Numbered from the stretch's first letter, positions 25,830 through 38,231 are shown. The stretch is DNA of 64,000 nucleotides from Dicaeum eximium (GCA_013396995.1 VWZP01002662.1:1-64000); one strand, 5' to 3'. Notes: generated by a model from the letters alone, not told the origin. A program made the numbers and translations.

Positions 25830-25896
25830 GAAGGAAGGAAGGAAGGAAGTGAGGAAGGAATGGCAGAAGGAAGTAAGTGCGGAAGTGCGGAAGGAA
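25830..25896 (+). repeat. (GGAA)n purine microsatellite with GTGCGGAA variant units
   Basis: GGAA units repeat from AAGGAAGGAAGGAAGGAAGT and continue through AGTGCGGAAGTGCGGAAGGA. Runs of GGAA are potential ETS-factor binding cores, although most are neutral. Confidence 0.9.
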
Positions 25897-26879
25897 ATAA
25901 ATTCAGTCCAGCAGGACTTCATGTGAAATATTCAGCATCCTTTGCCTCCTTTATGATATGCTGAGCAGCAAGAGTCCATCAGAGAGAATGAACTCTGTCT
26001 TAAGACTGGATACACATGTCACTGTGGCTGATTCTTCATTAAGGGAATTAATTGCCTTGTGTGATTGCAACCTGCTACAATGAGGCAACAGTAGGTTTAA
26101 AATGGGACTCAGAGGAAATAGCATAAAAGTGTATTAAAATGCAGCAAGAAACCAATATTACCTTTTCTCCTTAAAATGGGAACTTAGTCTCCCTTTGCAT
26201 AGATGAAATATTTAAATGTGATATCGGGATGCAAAGCTAAAAATTGTTACTGCATTGCCTAAGGTATCTAAATACAACATATGGTAAGTGGGGCTGTACA
26301 GATACAAACCCATTTAAAATCCTTTTTGGCAGCAAGACTCAATTGTCATGTTTTGTTAGGTCTGTTTTGTGAAGCAAAGGCAGAGCTTATGTGCACATGC
26401 AGTGCAAGAAAGGATTTCCTATTATGCCCCAGGAAAACTGACAAACCAAACTATTCTCTAATTGAGTTGCGTTCCACTGTACTGAAAAATGTGGTCTTTT
26501 TAGCAAACAGCTTTAAAGCTAATTAAAGAGCATCTTTGCTTGTTTTTAAGAATAATGTTATACAATTGTATCTGCATTTTTAGCTGGATGCTACAATATT
26601 TGTCCACAGAAATAGCAAATTGTGACATAATCTTTTTAAGTGGTCTAGATATTTTGATGAGAAAGCCAGACACAAGGTGGGCAGGACAGCTGGCAGATCT
26701 CATTCAAGCTCTGCACTATCACTGCTGAAAGACAGAAGCACATCTAAAGTATTTGTTTTACAGAAGAACTTACAGAGCTATTATAAATCAACTTATATCC
26801 AAAATATATTTTGGGGGAAGATGAAGAAACAAAGCTTTGCATTTTGTAGTATCATAATTAAAAGCTCGAAGAGTGCTGG

Positions 26880-27820
26880 CAAATGGAGTTACATCCAGCT
26901 GGTGGCTGGTCACCAGCGACGTTTCCCAGGGTTCGGTGTTGAGGTGAGTCCTTTTAACCATCTTTATTGATGATCTGGATGAGGGAGGGGATTGATGGCA
27001 CCTTCAGTCAGTTTGCAGATGACACCAGGCCAGGTGGGATCTACCAGAGGGTGAGAAAACTCTTCAGATGTGTCTGGGCAGGCTGGATTGATGGGCTGAG
27101 GCCAGTTATATGAGGTTCAATAAGACCAAGCACTGGGCTGTAAACAACCCCCTGCGAGGCTGCAGGCTGGGGGCAGTGTCTGGGAAACTGCACAGAGGAA
27201 AAGGACCTGAAAGTGTTGGTCAACAGCAGCTGAACATGAGCCAGTGTGTACCCAAGTGGCCAAAAAGGCCAATGGCATCCTGGCCTGTGTCAGCAGTAGT
27301 GTGGCCAGCAGGACCAGGGCAGGGATTGTCCCCCTGTACCCAGCACTGGAGAGGCCACACCTTGAATCCTGTGTTCAGTGGAGTGAGTCTGGAGAAGGGG
27401 AACAGAGCTGGTGAAGGGTCTGGAGATCCTAATGAGGAGCAGCTGAAGGAGCTGGGCTTGTTTGTCCTGGAGAAAAAGGAGGCTCAGGCAGGAGCTTATT
27501 GTATTCTACAACTACCTGAAAGGAGGTCAATGGACTGGGGGTCAGCCTCTTTTCCCAAGTAACAGGACAAGAGGAAACGGCCTCAAGTTGCAGTAGAGGA
27601 GGTTTGGATATTAAGAAAAATTTCTTCACTGAAAGGGTGGTCAGGCATTGGAACAGTCTGCCCAGGGAATTAGTGAAATTACCATCCCTGGAACTGTTCA
27701 AAAGGCATCTGGATGTGGCACCTGGGCACATGATTTAGTGGCAAATAGGGCAATGTCAGGTTAACAGTTGGACTTGATGATCTTAGAGGTCTTTCAAACT
27801 TTAATGGTTTATGATTCTAC
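26880..27820 (+). mobile_element. CR1 LINE copy, 5'-truncated (reverse-transcriptase C-terminus and 3' UTR)
   Basis: About 0.94 kb of forward CR1. It begins with the block that encodes the PAGSPVTSG-like region (ACATCCAGCTGGTGGCTGGTCACCAGC). It continues through the GATGATCTGGATGAGGG block, the AGTTTGCAGATGACACC block with its RT YADD-downstream context, GGCCAAAAAGGCCAATGGCATCCTGGC, CTACAACTACCTGAAAGGAGG and CATTGGAACAGTCTGCCCAGGGAA. It ends at the tail GACTTGATGATCTTAGAGGTCTTTC..TATGATTCT. Frame shifts and a deletion near 27378-27420 show it is dead. The 150-codon frame at 27110-27562 is a fragment of the CR1 reading frame out of register. Confidence 0.92.
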
Positions 27821-28109
27821 AAACACAAATAATTTGATGTTCCTCAAAAATTATTTGCATCTTAAACAGTGAAAACCATGCTGTTTCACAAACATGGCAA
27901 TAAACCAGAGGAAAATCAAAAGTGAAAACTAAACAGTGATTTTTTTTTTTTCCTTTGTCAGGCTTAAGAAATATGAGTTAGTGTTAATTTCCTAAACTTG
28001 TTGAACTTGTTGAGTAAAATATTTGGAAATCTGACTGGAAAATGTTGGTACCATTAGAAATCCTCCTTGAGCTCTTTCAGAGTGCCTGGTAGGGAATGGA
28101 ACATTCCTC

Positions 28110-28195
28110 ATTAGACACTTTTTAAGCAGATGGATGGACTAGATTATTTCCTGAGGTTCTTTCCAGTTCTATTGTAGAACTGTTGTTCTACAGTT
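28110..28195 (+). mobile_element. CR1 3' tail fragment
   Basis: TTTTTAAGCAGATGG, GACTAGATTATTTCCTGAGG and TTCTTTCCAGTTCTATTG follow the order of a CR1 3' end in forward orientation, 290 bases after the larger copy. It could be an older independent insertion. Confidence 0.5.
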
Positions 28196-29199
28196 CTCAT
28201 GGTCTATGGAATTGAGTGCAGAAGTCACTGTGGTTTTGAAGCTTTAACTATGTTTTTATTCTCATTAACTATTTTGTTATTCTCTGTTGCTGCAGATGCT
28301 GTGACTGACCAGGCCACATTTGCTATGAGGAGATGTTTACCCAGCACATTTAAAATTTATCTGGATGATGAAAGATTAACATTGTTTTGAAGTTAATTTA
28401 TGACTTCTGACACACACATCAATATCCTTTCAAAACTTTGGAGAGACTCTACAAAGAAACAATTCCATTATTTATGCAACTGAATTTAAAAATCTTAAAA
28501 TTACATTGCCTCTTTGGGATTTTACTTGTTTACTTAATAAGCCTCTTGACATAAAAGCATTTTTGGCAGACACATTAATAGTCACTGAAGTAAAGGACTG
28601 ATTTAAAACAGCTGATTTTCTTTCCATCACCTCCTGCTGCAGCAGTGCAACAGTAGGCAAAATAGCACAGAGCTCACAGCACACATGATGAAGCACAGTC
28701 TATTTTCTCCTCCAGACTTTAAAATCCCAGTGCAAAGCTGATTTTCCATGTACTTCTGATGGTGGCATACAGTTGTATTCTCATTGGCCCTGGTTCAGAC
28801 CCTGGCAATATGCTGAAGTAGTAAAAACAGGGTCAAAGCCTTCAGCCTAGGAGATGAAACTAACATGTACATGTCAAAAGGGTAAAAAACCAAAACAACA
28901 ACAAAAAACCCACACACACACAAAAAAAGCTTTCAGTCCATTAGGATGTACATTTTTATTATCCTACTTTATGTGTTGGTGTCAAAGGTTTTTCAGAATC
29001 AACCAGTGAATTAATACAGTGAATTTTTCATGCTAAAAGTGATAAGTGTCTGTGATGAACAGGGAAAAGCATAAGAAAATGGACAAAATATGTTTATTGT
29101 GAATTGTCGAACAGTAAATTCTGAGAACAAGGAGGAGAGAAGCTGAAAATAAAGTTCCAACAGCTTAGCCATGAAAAGGTGTAAGATTGAGCCGTCGGG
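28196..29199. other. Intergenic upstream of the CpG island
   Basis: AT-rich sequence with a CA/AAC-rich patch (about 28890-28927). No core promoter element or exon was recognised before the CpG island begins. Confidence 0.5.
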
Positions 29200-29540
29200 A
29201 GTTCTTTTCAGCCGTGGAGAGAGAGGGAGCAGAGTATTTTAAAACCAGGCTGATGGATTAGCAAGCTGGGCAGGAAATCCAGCGCGGCCGCCAGGTGTCC
29301 ATCTCCAGAGGTGCGTGTGATGCAGGGACCCGCACCGGCCGCGAGAGCCGAGCTCAGCCGCTGCTGCTTGGATCGCTCATCGCTTCCATCCCGGCACTCG
29401 CCCGTCACCGGCTCCGACCGGCGGGACCCAGCCTGGGGGTGCCGCGGCCTCCCGGCCGTGCCCGCGCACCGGGGCTCGCCCGCTGCCCGCGGAGCCGTTC
29501 CGCGCAGGCAAACAGCCCCGGGCACCGCGGAGCTCCGTGC

Positions 29541-29591
29541 NNNNNNNNNNNNNNNNNNNNNNNNNNNNNNNNNNNNNNNNNNNNNNNNNNN
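29541..29591. other. Assembly gap (51 N)
   Basis: Fifty-one undetermined bases lie in the most GC-rich part of the 5' UTR of C14orf132, about 130 bases before the start codon. GC-rich avian promoters often fail to sequence or assemble. The true gap length is unknown, so open frames drawn across it are not reliable. Confidence 0.99.
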
Positions 29592-29720
29592 CCGCCGCTG
29601 CTGGGGGAGGCGGTGCCCGCGCCGCGCCCCCGCGCCCCGCCCGCCCCCGGCAGCAGCAGCAGCGGCAGCGGCAGCCTCAGCACCTCCGCCAGCTCCGCCA
29701 GCAGCTCCAGCGGCAGCACC

Positions 29721-29747
29721 ATGGACCTCTCCTTCATGGCCGCGCAG
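29721..29747 (+). CDS. C14orf132: C14orf132 coding exon 1 (codons 1-9)
   Basis: This exon encodes MDLSFMAAQ and stops at a consensus donor (CAG then GTGGTG). The start is chosen because it matches the family N-terminus and has a strong Kozak context (A at -3, G at +4). The reading frame stays open upstream to about 29295 but contains no in-frame ATG before this one in the readable sequence. An ATG at 29320 lies in another frame and overlaps the true start, so it could act as an upstream open frame if it is transcribed. The 51-base gap just upstream hides part of the 5' UTR. The exon is too short to be found by ORF length and is only recognised by pairing it with exon 2. Confidence 0.88.
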
Positions 29748-32700
29748 GTGGTGCGCGACGGTGGGACGGGACGGGACGGGCCGGGAGCCCGGGCGGGGGC
29801 GGCGGGGCGCGCATCCCCTCCTCTGCTTTCCGCTCGGGTCGTCTCTGCTCCGAAGTTGCGTCGGCGCGGGGGTAAACCTGAGAGGCCCCGCGCCTTGGGG
29901 AAGGTGCGAGGAGGAGGAAAAAAGGGGGAAAATGAGGCGGCTGGAGCTGGTAGCGCTGCTAAGGAGAAGTTGGCGGCGCAGCTCGGGGCGCAGCACCTGT
30001 TAGCGCCGGCGGCGGGCCCAGCGCAGCGCTGCCGCTGCCAGCGGCCTCGGGCTGGGCAAGGCGGGGAAGCATCTCCCCATCCTCCGAGACCGGCTGCAAA
30101 TGAAAATCGGAGATGCGATTTTTCGGTTCTTTTTCTCCATTCCGTACTGCGATTGCTTGTGCATCTGTGGTTTTGGTTTTTTTTTAAGTTGTTGTCTACG
30201 CATACAGAATCCAGCTTGGCATGTATAGCGATACTCCTCTGTTCACATGAACAAATTTTTTAAATTGCAGCTTAGTTCTGGATTCCAGCTCGAGGCATAA
30301 TTGTGGGTGTTGGTGTTCATTGTACTCATGCTTAATGTACAGAGAAGTATGTACTGGCTATAAGCCACCCAAAGCCAAAAATCATCATGGTGAATCCAGG
30401 TGAACTGGGTTTTTAGCAAACAGATAGTGCTGTGCTTAAGAAAAAGCCACACTCACTGACCATCCATTACCTTTTCCAGGATATATTCTTCTAGTCATGT
30501 GGGTACCTAAGTGTAATTGGCCTTTTCAAGAATAATTTGGATCTAAGTTTGCGATTTTGCCAAAAAACATCATCCACCATTTAAAGGTGGAGTAGGGGCC
30601 AGGAAAGCATTTCTGCACTGTTACTGCCTGAGTGCTGACTTCAGCTGGAGGTGTTTGTTGGAAGCCAAATCTAATCCTTGAGCTGTTGTTCTGTTTCATT
30701 AATGCAGTGGCTGTTTTGTCTTGTTCTCTTCCTAAAGTCCACTTCTGAGAGGGTGTCAGGCTCTGCCTTTCTGAAGGTAGCAGCTGGCTGTTCAAACATC
30801 TCTTCCTTTTGGACATATTTCTAAGAATTTTTTTAAGGAAAACCACAGTGGGGAGGAAAGCATAATTTCTATTGATACGAGGTCTTCCTGGTAACTGGAG
30901 TATTCAAAGTAAATTTTGCAGGTGTCAGATCATCTTCCTTTGGTTCTTCTCAGCATAATCAGTGAGCTCCCTGTGTCCATCTTTTGTTCCCTAAGCACTG
31001 AACTGGAGGGGGATGCCCCCATGGCACAGCAGCAGAGGTGCAGCACAGCAGCAGGTTTTACCCATAATCAGAGTGGAGTGTGCCAAAGCTGGGACTAGTG
31101 CTACCCATTCTCTTTTTATACTCTCCCTTATCCTGTTGTCCCATATTCCACATAACTTCTGTGCTAATTCTGGGTGTTGGAAGAGTCACAAAGCACTGTT
31201 GCTTTGCTTCTCTCAGAACAATTCCCAGAGCAAATATATTACACCTACTAAGGTTATTAATGCAACAGTTGGGCTTTTCTCCCTGATCCTTTGTGGTTAA
31301 TTTGTTGTTTTCCTTTTTCACGAGAAGTGTCAATTGATAGTTTTTGTTTCAGCTGAGGTGAAGGTGAGGCAATACACCTCAGGAAGAAAGGATGGAATAC
31401 CTTGGAGCTGTGTGGCACAAAGCCTTCGGGGGGTGAGGATGGTGGGAAGCAGTCAGGGCTGTCAGATGGCTCCCAGGGGGGCACAGGGCTCATTGGGTCT
31501 GCACAGCACAGGGCATGTGGGAACTCCTCCAGGGGGTGTTTGTGAAATCAACCTTTCATGAGCTGTAGGAGAGGATTTCCTCTCCTTTTTTCCTTTTCTA
31601 CTGAAGGAAATTAAGCCAGTTCTTAGGTCACTCTGTACAGCGGAGGCTGCACTAGCCTCTGTTGCTCCCCATCACAGGCCTCTTGTACCTTGCTGAACTG
31701 TCAGCCCTTTCCATTCCTGTGACCGTAGTGGCATTTAACCCCCAGTGTGTCACTCCTTTAATTTAGGTATTGCTTTTCTTCAACTTTATTTTCACTACTA
31801 TATCTTTTTTGTCTTTTTTGTTTGAATCATTTCTGTACCATCTTGGTGGTGTGGTCCAGTGAGATATCTTCAATAACAAATGAGTGAGAACACAACAGAA
31901 TTGTTGGCTTGTGCTTCCTGCCCGTAATCACTTTAAAGATAGTCTGCTATCACTCTCATTGTCATCCACCTGCAGCAGGTATTCCATTTTACCTAATGAA
32001 TACCAGACACATTAATATTTTGTAGAAAAATAGGTAATACCTAAACTGAGATGCTTAATGGCATACAAGCAATGGTTAGCTCTCAGGGTAATTTATTTTT
32101 ACAGGATACTGTAGACTATTTATGTTCCTATAAATTGCTTCGCACTGCTCATTGTGGACCCAAGTTGGCTTTGCTAGATGTCTTGTGAGACAGTATAAAT
32201 GACCTGTACATTAGAGCCCCTCTGATGTAAACACAGAAGCAGAGTGTGTGTAAGTTTGGGCACCACTTGCAGCCTCAGTGATTCTACAGTGTGTTATGAA
32301 CAGTTAAAACCTGGCCTCCTCCTAAGTGCAGCTTGAGCAACCACCTGAACACTTCAGCTGTATTATACTTATTAGCAACACCATGAAGAACAGCTTTTGA
32401 CTGTAACTATTAAACCTGTTTTTAAAATGATCCTTTTTGCATCAGTTCATCTCCAATCAGTAGCTGATTGAGCAGGCTTGGGTGTCCTCTGTTCTGCTGG
32501 TGCTCTACTTGGCTTTGGTCTGAGGTCCCTTGTGCTAATGAGCAGGACTCACACCTAGTCAAAGCCTACTAGCAGCTAGTCATTGGGTTTCAATTTAAAA
32601 TCCATATTTTAATTAAAGTAATGCTGTACATCTCAAGATGCTGTGCCAAGCAAAGATGTTAAGCCACTGCTGAGCGATATGACTGCCTCATTTTTGGTGT

Positions 32701-33985
32701 GTTGTTCAGTGATTTGAGACTGCTCTTGTAGTCTAGGTAACCTCAGAAATAGCCACTTCTCATAGGTAGAGACTTTTGCTTCCAGCATAAAAGCCTGGTT
32801 TTGGGGAGTGCTGAGTGCTATATCCAGGCTAAGAGCACTCGATGCTTTTATCAGGGGTTAAGGGGTTGCTCTCAGATGCCCAGGGGTGAGCTGCCCCTTC
32901 TCTGCTTCTGACAGACTAAAATTAATATTGATTTAACAGCCAACTGATGAAAAAATGTTAATGGGAGCAGGGTTGAAACATATCTTCAACCTAAAAAAAA
33001 TACAAGCTTTTAGTGGGGAGAAAAAAGGGAAGACAGAGAATAAAAAATGATGTCATGATCTTCAGTATGATCCAAATTGATATTAGCTGGGCAGCACCTG
33101 CAGTCATAATGTTACTGATACATTTTTCAAGATTTGTGTTTGCAATTTAATTTTCCTGAAGTGTTTCCTGTGTTTTCTGTTTCATATTGAAAATGAGGAC
33201 TGGATTTCCTTAATTTGCAGTGTTTTTATAGTTGGGTATGTCTCCCTACAGTAAAAATAAAATTTTAATTGTCAGATAAATGGTCTTTTCTTCTTTTACA
33301 TTTAGAACAGGGAAAAGGTAGCAAGAGCCTTGGGAGTATGGCTATTTCTGTGGATTAGTTTTGACTAAGTCATATGTAGTTGATGATTCTCCATGTTCAA
33401 AACCTCTTTGTAAACAGTTTGAGTATTTGAAGTACAAGAAGTTGAATTCTTTGTATATAGTTTAATGATAAAAAATTGTATTTTTATAGTCTTTCATATC
33501 AATTGGAGTGATGGGGATTAGTTTTAAACATGAAAAATGATGCCGTGTTTTAGGAGCTAGAAAACAAGAAATGAACAAGTTTGGTACAGAAGGCAAAACC
33601 ATTATAAAATAAAGATAATTTCATTGCTTTTGTGTTCTCTATTACTCTTCTAGGATTTCAGGTCTGGTCAGTGATCATTCAAGTCACCTGAAGCCTGTCA
33701 TTGCATGGACAATAGTTCGGGTCACCTTCACCGCAACAGGGAGATGCTCCTTGTTGAGTCTTGAAGAAACTGTATAGTTCCCTATTACCATGTCAGAATA
33801 ACAATCCATGCTTCCATGTGAAACATACCTTATTAAGAGCTATATAACTTCTGAAAATCCCTGGAATAACAAAGGATCAGCTTAGTTCATTTAGGGTCAG
33901 TAATGTCACACAAGTTATTTATAAGAAAATATTATACTAGCAGGTTCTGCAAACTTGATTTAAAATATCCTTTCATTTTGACTTA

Positions 33986-34440
33986 TGGAATCATAACATC
34001 ATTGTCATTATGTCACTTAAAGGCTGGAAAACACTTTTAGGATCTGGTTCAGCCATTAATGTAGCACTGCCAAGTCCACTGCTAAACCATGTCCTTAACT
34101 GCCACATCTACACATTTATTAACTACCTCCAGGGGTGGTGACTCAACCACTTCCCTGGGTAGCCTGTTCCAATGTTTGGCAGCACTATGCATGAAGAAAT
34201 GTTTCCTAATATCCAGTCTAAACCTCCCCTGGCCAAACTGCCCTGGCTGTTTCAAGTTTGCCATGTCACGTGTTGCTTGGGGGAAGAGACCAACCTCCAT
34301 GTGGCTACAGCCTTCTTCCAGGTGGATGTAGAGAGCAATGAGGTCCCCCCCAGCCTCCTTTTTCTCCAGGCTAAACATCCCCAGCTCCCTCAGCACTCGT
34401 TATCAGACTTGTGCTCCAGACCCTTCACCGGCTCTCTACT
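33986..34440 (-). mobile_element. CR1 LINE 3' portion, antisense in the C14orf132 intron
   Basis: The plus strand begins GGAATCATAACATCA and continues with CACTGCCAAGTCCACTGCTAAACCATGTCC, TGGTGACTCAACCACTTCCCTGGG, CCTGTTCCAATG, TTTCCTAATATCCAGTCTAAACC and GCTCCAGACCCTTCACC. On the minus strand one frame of 104 codons (34082-34396) is still open. It encodes the CR1 reverse-transcriptase C-terminus, with FRLDIRKHFF and HWNRLPREVVESP visible. It belongs to the same CR1 group as the copy at 26880. It is 5'-truncated and inactive. Confidence 0.92.
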
Positions 34441-36730
34441 CACATTTTCCAGCTGACATAGACAGCCCATGTGCATGCTGCAAAGCTGGTGTGTGCACAG
34501 AGGATGTGCTTGGCATTCTTGGACACACAGCCACCTGAACAGAGCTGCTGCATTTCCAGAAATCCCAGACATGGGTCCAGTATCCTTTAATTCCTTTCTA
34601 ATGAGGTTTTTGGATGTTAGAGGATGGATAATTAGGATCTGCTGTACTCTGCTGTATCAGCACAGAGGAACCAGAGTGTAGGATAATACTGCATTTGTTT
34701 TCCCACTATTTCTTTATCTATTCTCCATCTCAGGGGTCGAGAGGGATTCAAAGCCTTTATTAGCTGTGTGCTCTCTCTTACAGCAAGGTAATCTGAAGGT
34801 ATTAAAAAAGAGAGAGTTTAGATTTGTGGTTTGGGTAGGTTATTCCCACCAGCTCAAAACAGAATCTCAGTGTGAGCTGCATATGTCTTTGTGTCCATAC
34901 TGTGCTGCCAAGAAAGCTCCAGACAAAGACAGACAGACCTTTCAGTCATGCTTGCATTTGGGGAGTCTGACAGTGCTAAATGGTGGCCATTTGGAAGCTT
35001 TGACATTACTGGTGTATGCTTAGGACTGTTTTTTATCTTTTCTTTAAAAAGTGGGATCACCAAAAAGCAAGCTCTTTGCCAAACCAGTGGAGAGTTGGGA
35101 TTAAAAGATGCATGAACAACTCCCTGTCAAAAGCTTCCCTGATTAAGACCTAAGACAAAACCTCTTTGATCTATATCATTAAACGTTAGTAATGTTAGCT
35201 AGGAACTTGCAGTCATTCCTTTATATAACCAGTTCAGTGCTCACTTAACTGTACAGTAGGGCATTGACCATTACTCTACCATCTCTGCTTTCTTCCAAAG
35301 GTTAAAGTAATTTTCTCTGGTATTCTTTGATTCCTCCAGAATGTCTTGACTTATAATAAACAGAATCAAAGCAGCAGATGTGGGTTTAACTAAGGAGTTC
35401 TCAAATGCTTTGGTTCAGTCTTAAGTCCCAATGTCTTGCTGTGGTATAGCACAGCCAGAGGGACCAGCTGCATAATGCAGATGTTGCCAAAATCCTGTTT
35501 TGTGTGCAGAAATCAGTGCCCTCATCCAGGATGTTGCCAACAGTTGAGGTGAGAATCATTTACTTTCTGCTGGCTGCTTGGCACAATTGCATTAGATTTT
35601 TATTAGTATGGGGAACAAGAGGAATCCCTTCACTTTTCTTATCACTGCAGTAACACTGCAGACTAAATTTCCAAGTCTTGTATAGTAGAAATTTCTGTTC
35701 CAGCAAAGCTTTTGAAAATTCATTGGAGATTTGAGCGTACTGTTTTTATAAAGTGTTGATACTGCACTTTGGAGGAGGCTGTTGTTCTAGCATTGTGCTT
35801 GTAATTGCTGTCAAAAGATGTTAAAAGCAGTGATTCCAATCCAGCAAAACACTTAAACATTTACTGCACTTGGAACACGTGTATATTGTTCCAATAACAT
35901 CAGCAGGACTGTCCACTTGCTTAAAATGAGGTATCTTAAAGCCTGGCACAAATGGAGAGAGAAAGCTTTGTAATTCATAGAAAAATATCCTAGGAGAGGA
36001 AGAGGAAACCTACTATTGGTCATGTTGTTAATTCAGGGAAGCCTGAGGCTAAGTGTTTTGGGAGTGATTGTGCTTTCATAAATTAATATCATGATGAATT
36101 TCTCATAGGAGCTCTTACATGTTGGAAGAGGAGGATGTGGTAGGAGGTGAGTGGTGGGGAAGGGAAAGTAGGATGTGGCTCATGTGGCACATGTGTTTGT
36201 GCACAACAAGGGTTAGAAGAAACTGGAAATAATTTATTTGTGTTTCATGTGCCCATTAACTGTGAGACTAATTCTGTGACACATTAAATTTTTTGAAATT
36301 ACATGATTTTCAGCAGTTACCCGCTAAAAACTTCACAAACAGAGCAGATGTTACATATTTCCATCTCTGTTGAGTGTGGAAAGGAGGGTTGTAATATAAT
36401 GGCAAATAGACATTCACATGTTTTACAGACGTAAGGCATTTCACAACACAGTTGATTGCAGCAGTAGCTGGGATCCTGTTGTACACAGAGAATAGCTAGA
36501 GAAGGCAAGTAAGAGAAATGAAGACTGAATCAGCACTACATTCATGCCAAACATCTTGCTTGTTGAGGTGCCTGTTTTTTCTTGAACACTAAGAGCCCAA
36601 CCCTGTCCTACACTGAGCAATAATTCCCTTGGGAGACTTGATGAGAATGGAGTTTCTGGGTAGCAGCTGAATAACCCTATTGGGTCCTCAGAATCCACAG
36701 GCTGGAAAATCTTAACTGGTTATAGATTGG

Positions 36731-36750
36731 GTTGGTGGTGGTGGTGGTGT
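36731..36750. repeat. (GGT)n short repeat in intron
   Basis: Five to six GGT units; an ordinary trinucleotide repeat. Confidence 0.85.
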
Positions 36751-37566
36751 TATCTTGGTTTTGACTAATTTAGGTTGATGAGCTGCAATCATGAGGGTGG
36801 AGATCCTGGTTTAAGTTTCGTTGAAAATTGAATGGATGTTGGCCATTAGGAAGCTAGTTTCACCATCTTCCTAACCTCACTCCCATAACAGACAAAAGCA
36901 AAAAATCCCAAATGATTCAAAGGGTTGTACAGGATTAAATAAAGCAGTGTGATCCTTTGGTGACCATACACTGTCAAGTTAAATCATTGATCAAAGATTA
37001 GATCATTCAAATGGTGTGCAGTGATGTGGAAAGCAGAAAATTAGAGCAGCAACCCAGGTAAATTGACCAGCTCTGTTAGTTTGCTGTGTCTCTCTGCTGG
37101 ACTTTAGTTTCTTTGAAAGTGTTTTTGGTCATGAATTGCATTTTCTACCTGAGCTAGTGAGGCCTGTTGTTTGAGCAGGCGTCTTGGTTTGATGAGTATA
37201 GTATCCTATACAGAATTACTATTAACCCCTTGCCCTGCTCACAGGGATGGTGATTTTCAAAGGTGTCTTTTGCAAAACTGATGGCTCTCTGTGATTACTA
37301 TAAACACTTTTTTTACCAGCAGATACATACTGAAGTATGAAAAGAAGATCCTTGGTTGTAAAATTGGTTGTAAACTTACGATAGTTGTGTGGCTTGATGT
37401 ACTTCGTGTGCTGGTTAATGTCGGGATTGTTCCATTTCCATGGAATGGAAGCCCTTGGCTAACAGGATCCTGACATTTCATATGCAAGTTATGAGTACTT
37501 TGGAACAAAAAAGGGTCAGAATGAAGCGTGTGAAGGCCTTGAGGCCTTTTTTGAAGGTTTTTTTTG

Positions 37567-37870
37567 GTCAGGGTGTGCGGCGCTGTCCGCTCCGGTGCTG
37601 CAGCGAGGAACGCCTGTCCTTACACTGGGCACCGAGTGGAGCAGAAAACATGGCCAGCTGTGACACAAGGACTGCTGAGCCCTTCCTGACTGCTCTGCAG
37701 TGCATTTGCACACATGACGGGGAGCAGAGGCAGTGCAGGGTGGCAATCTCTCGGTGTCAGTGCCCGGCAGCCCGGGCTGGTGCTGTGAGCATCACTCGCT
37801 GCCCCTTCCCCGCCGGCTCACACACCCGCACAGCGCTCTCAGTCTGTCCCACAGCACCGGCCTGTGGAAA
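37567..37870. promoter_or_regulatory. Intronic CpG cluster
   Basis: About 17 CpGs occur in 300 bases, while the flanking intron has almost none. It includes GTGCGGCGCTGTCCGC, CCGGCAGCCCGGGC and CCCCGCCGG. Open frames of 173 and 76 codons arise here on opposite strands from the GC content and have no family match. It may be an internal promoter or enhancer, or simply a GC-rich remnant. Confidence 0.35.
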
Positions 37871-38231
37871 TTACACCTGCTCTGACACTGAATCTTCAGT
37901 CTTAGCTGAACTCCACACTCCTGGTAGCTGCCAGAGCCCAAACCTGCCAAGCAGCAGCTAATTAGAAATCATTAGTATTACGGTCACTTCAGGAAAGCTC
38001 AGCACCTCTATGAAGCAGGCTGCTAGATACCGGGCTGTTTCCTTTTGTTTTGCAACGTGATTATCCATAGGGTGGAAATGTTTTTAAAAGTAATAATATT
38101 AAAAGCTGTTAACCTCAGCTGGTTTTGTTTGTTGTAATTTTGTTTGTAAGTCTTTCAAATGTTACAAAAGGGGGGAACACCCTAGGAATGAGCCTGCATG
38201 ACTAAAACAAAACCAAACTTCCACTGTGCCT

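Larger units (their letters stand above)
29280..30110 (+). promoter_or_regulatory. C14orf132: CpG-island promoter of C14orf132
   Basis: GC content and CpG density jump sharply here, against AT-rich, CpG-poor flanks. The island includes GCGGCCGC-type motifs and spans the 5' UTR, coding exon 1 and the first few hundred bases of the intron. No convincing TATA box is seen, which fits dispersed initiation from a CpG island. Just before the start codon (29650-29720) the 5' UTR is rich in GGCAGC/AGCAGC triplets. Part of the island is lost in the assembly gap at 29541-29591. The exact start of transcription cannot be placed from sequence alone. Confidence 0.85.

Noticed and set aside
27110..27562. 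150-codon frame as a possible gene
   Set aside because: It is the degraded CR1 reverse-transcriptase region read in shifting frames.
1..29000. Search for the short TUNAR coding exon expected on the 5' side
   Set aside because: No match to the remembered protein was seen; it probably lies further upstream, outside the window.
29208..29996. 262-codon antisense frame over the CpG island
   Set aside because: High GC removes stop codons on both strands; the frame crosses the gap and has no family resemblance.
29295..30263. 322-codon frame through the CpG island that contains MDLSFMAAQ
   Set aside because: It crosses an assembly gap of unknown true length, has no ATG before 29721 and reads through the splice donor into the intron. 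Only codons 29721-29747 are coding.
34082..34396. 104-codon minus-strand frame as a host gene
   Set aside because: It encodes the C-terminus of a CR1 reverse transcriptase in a 5'-truncated copy.
37440..37961. 173-codon frame in the intron
   Set aside because: It coincides with the intronic CpG cluster, a competing antisense frame exists, and no domain is recognisable.
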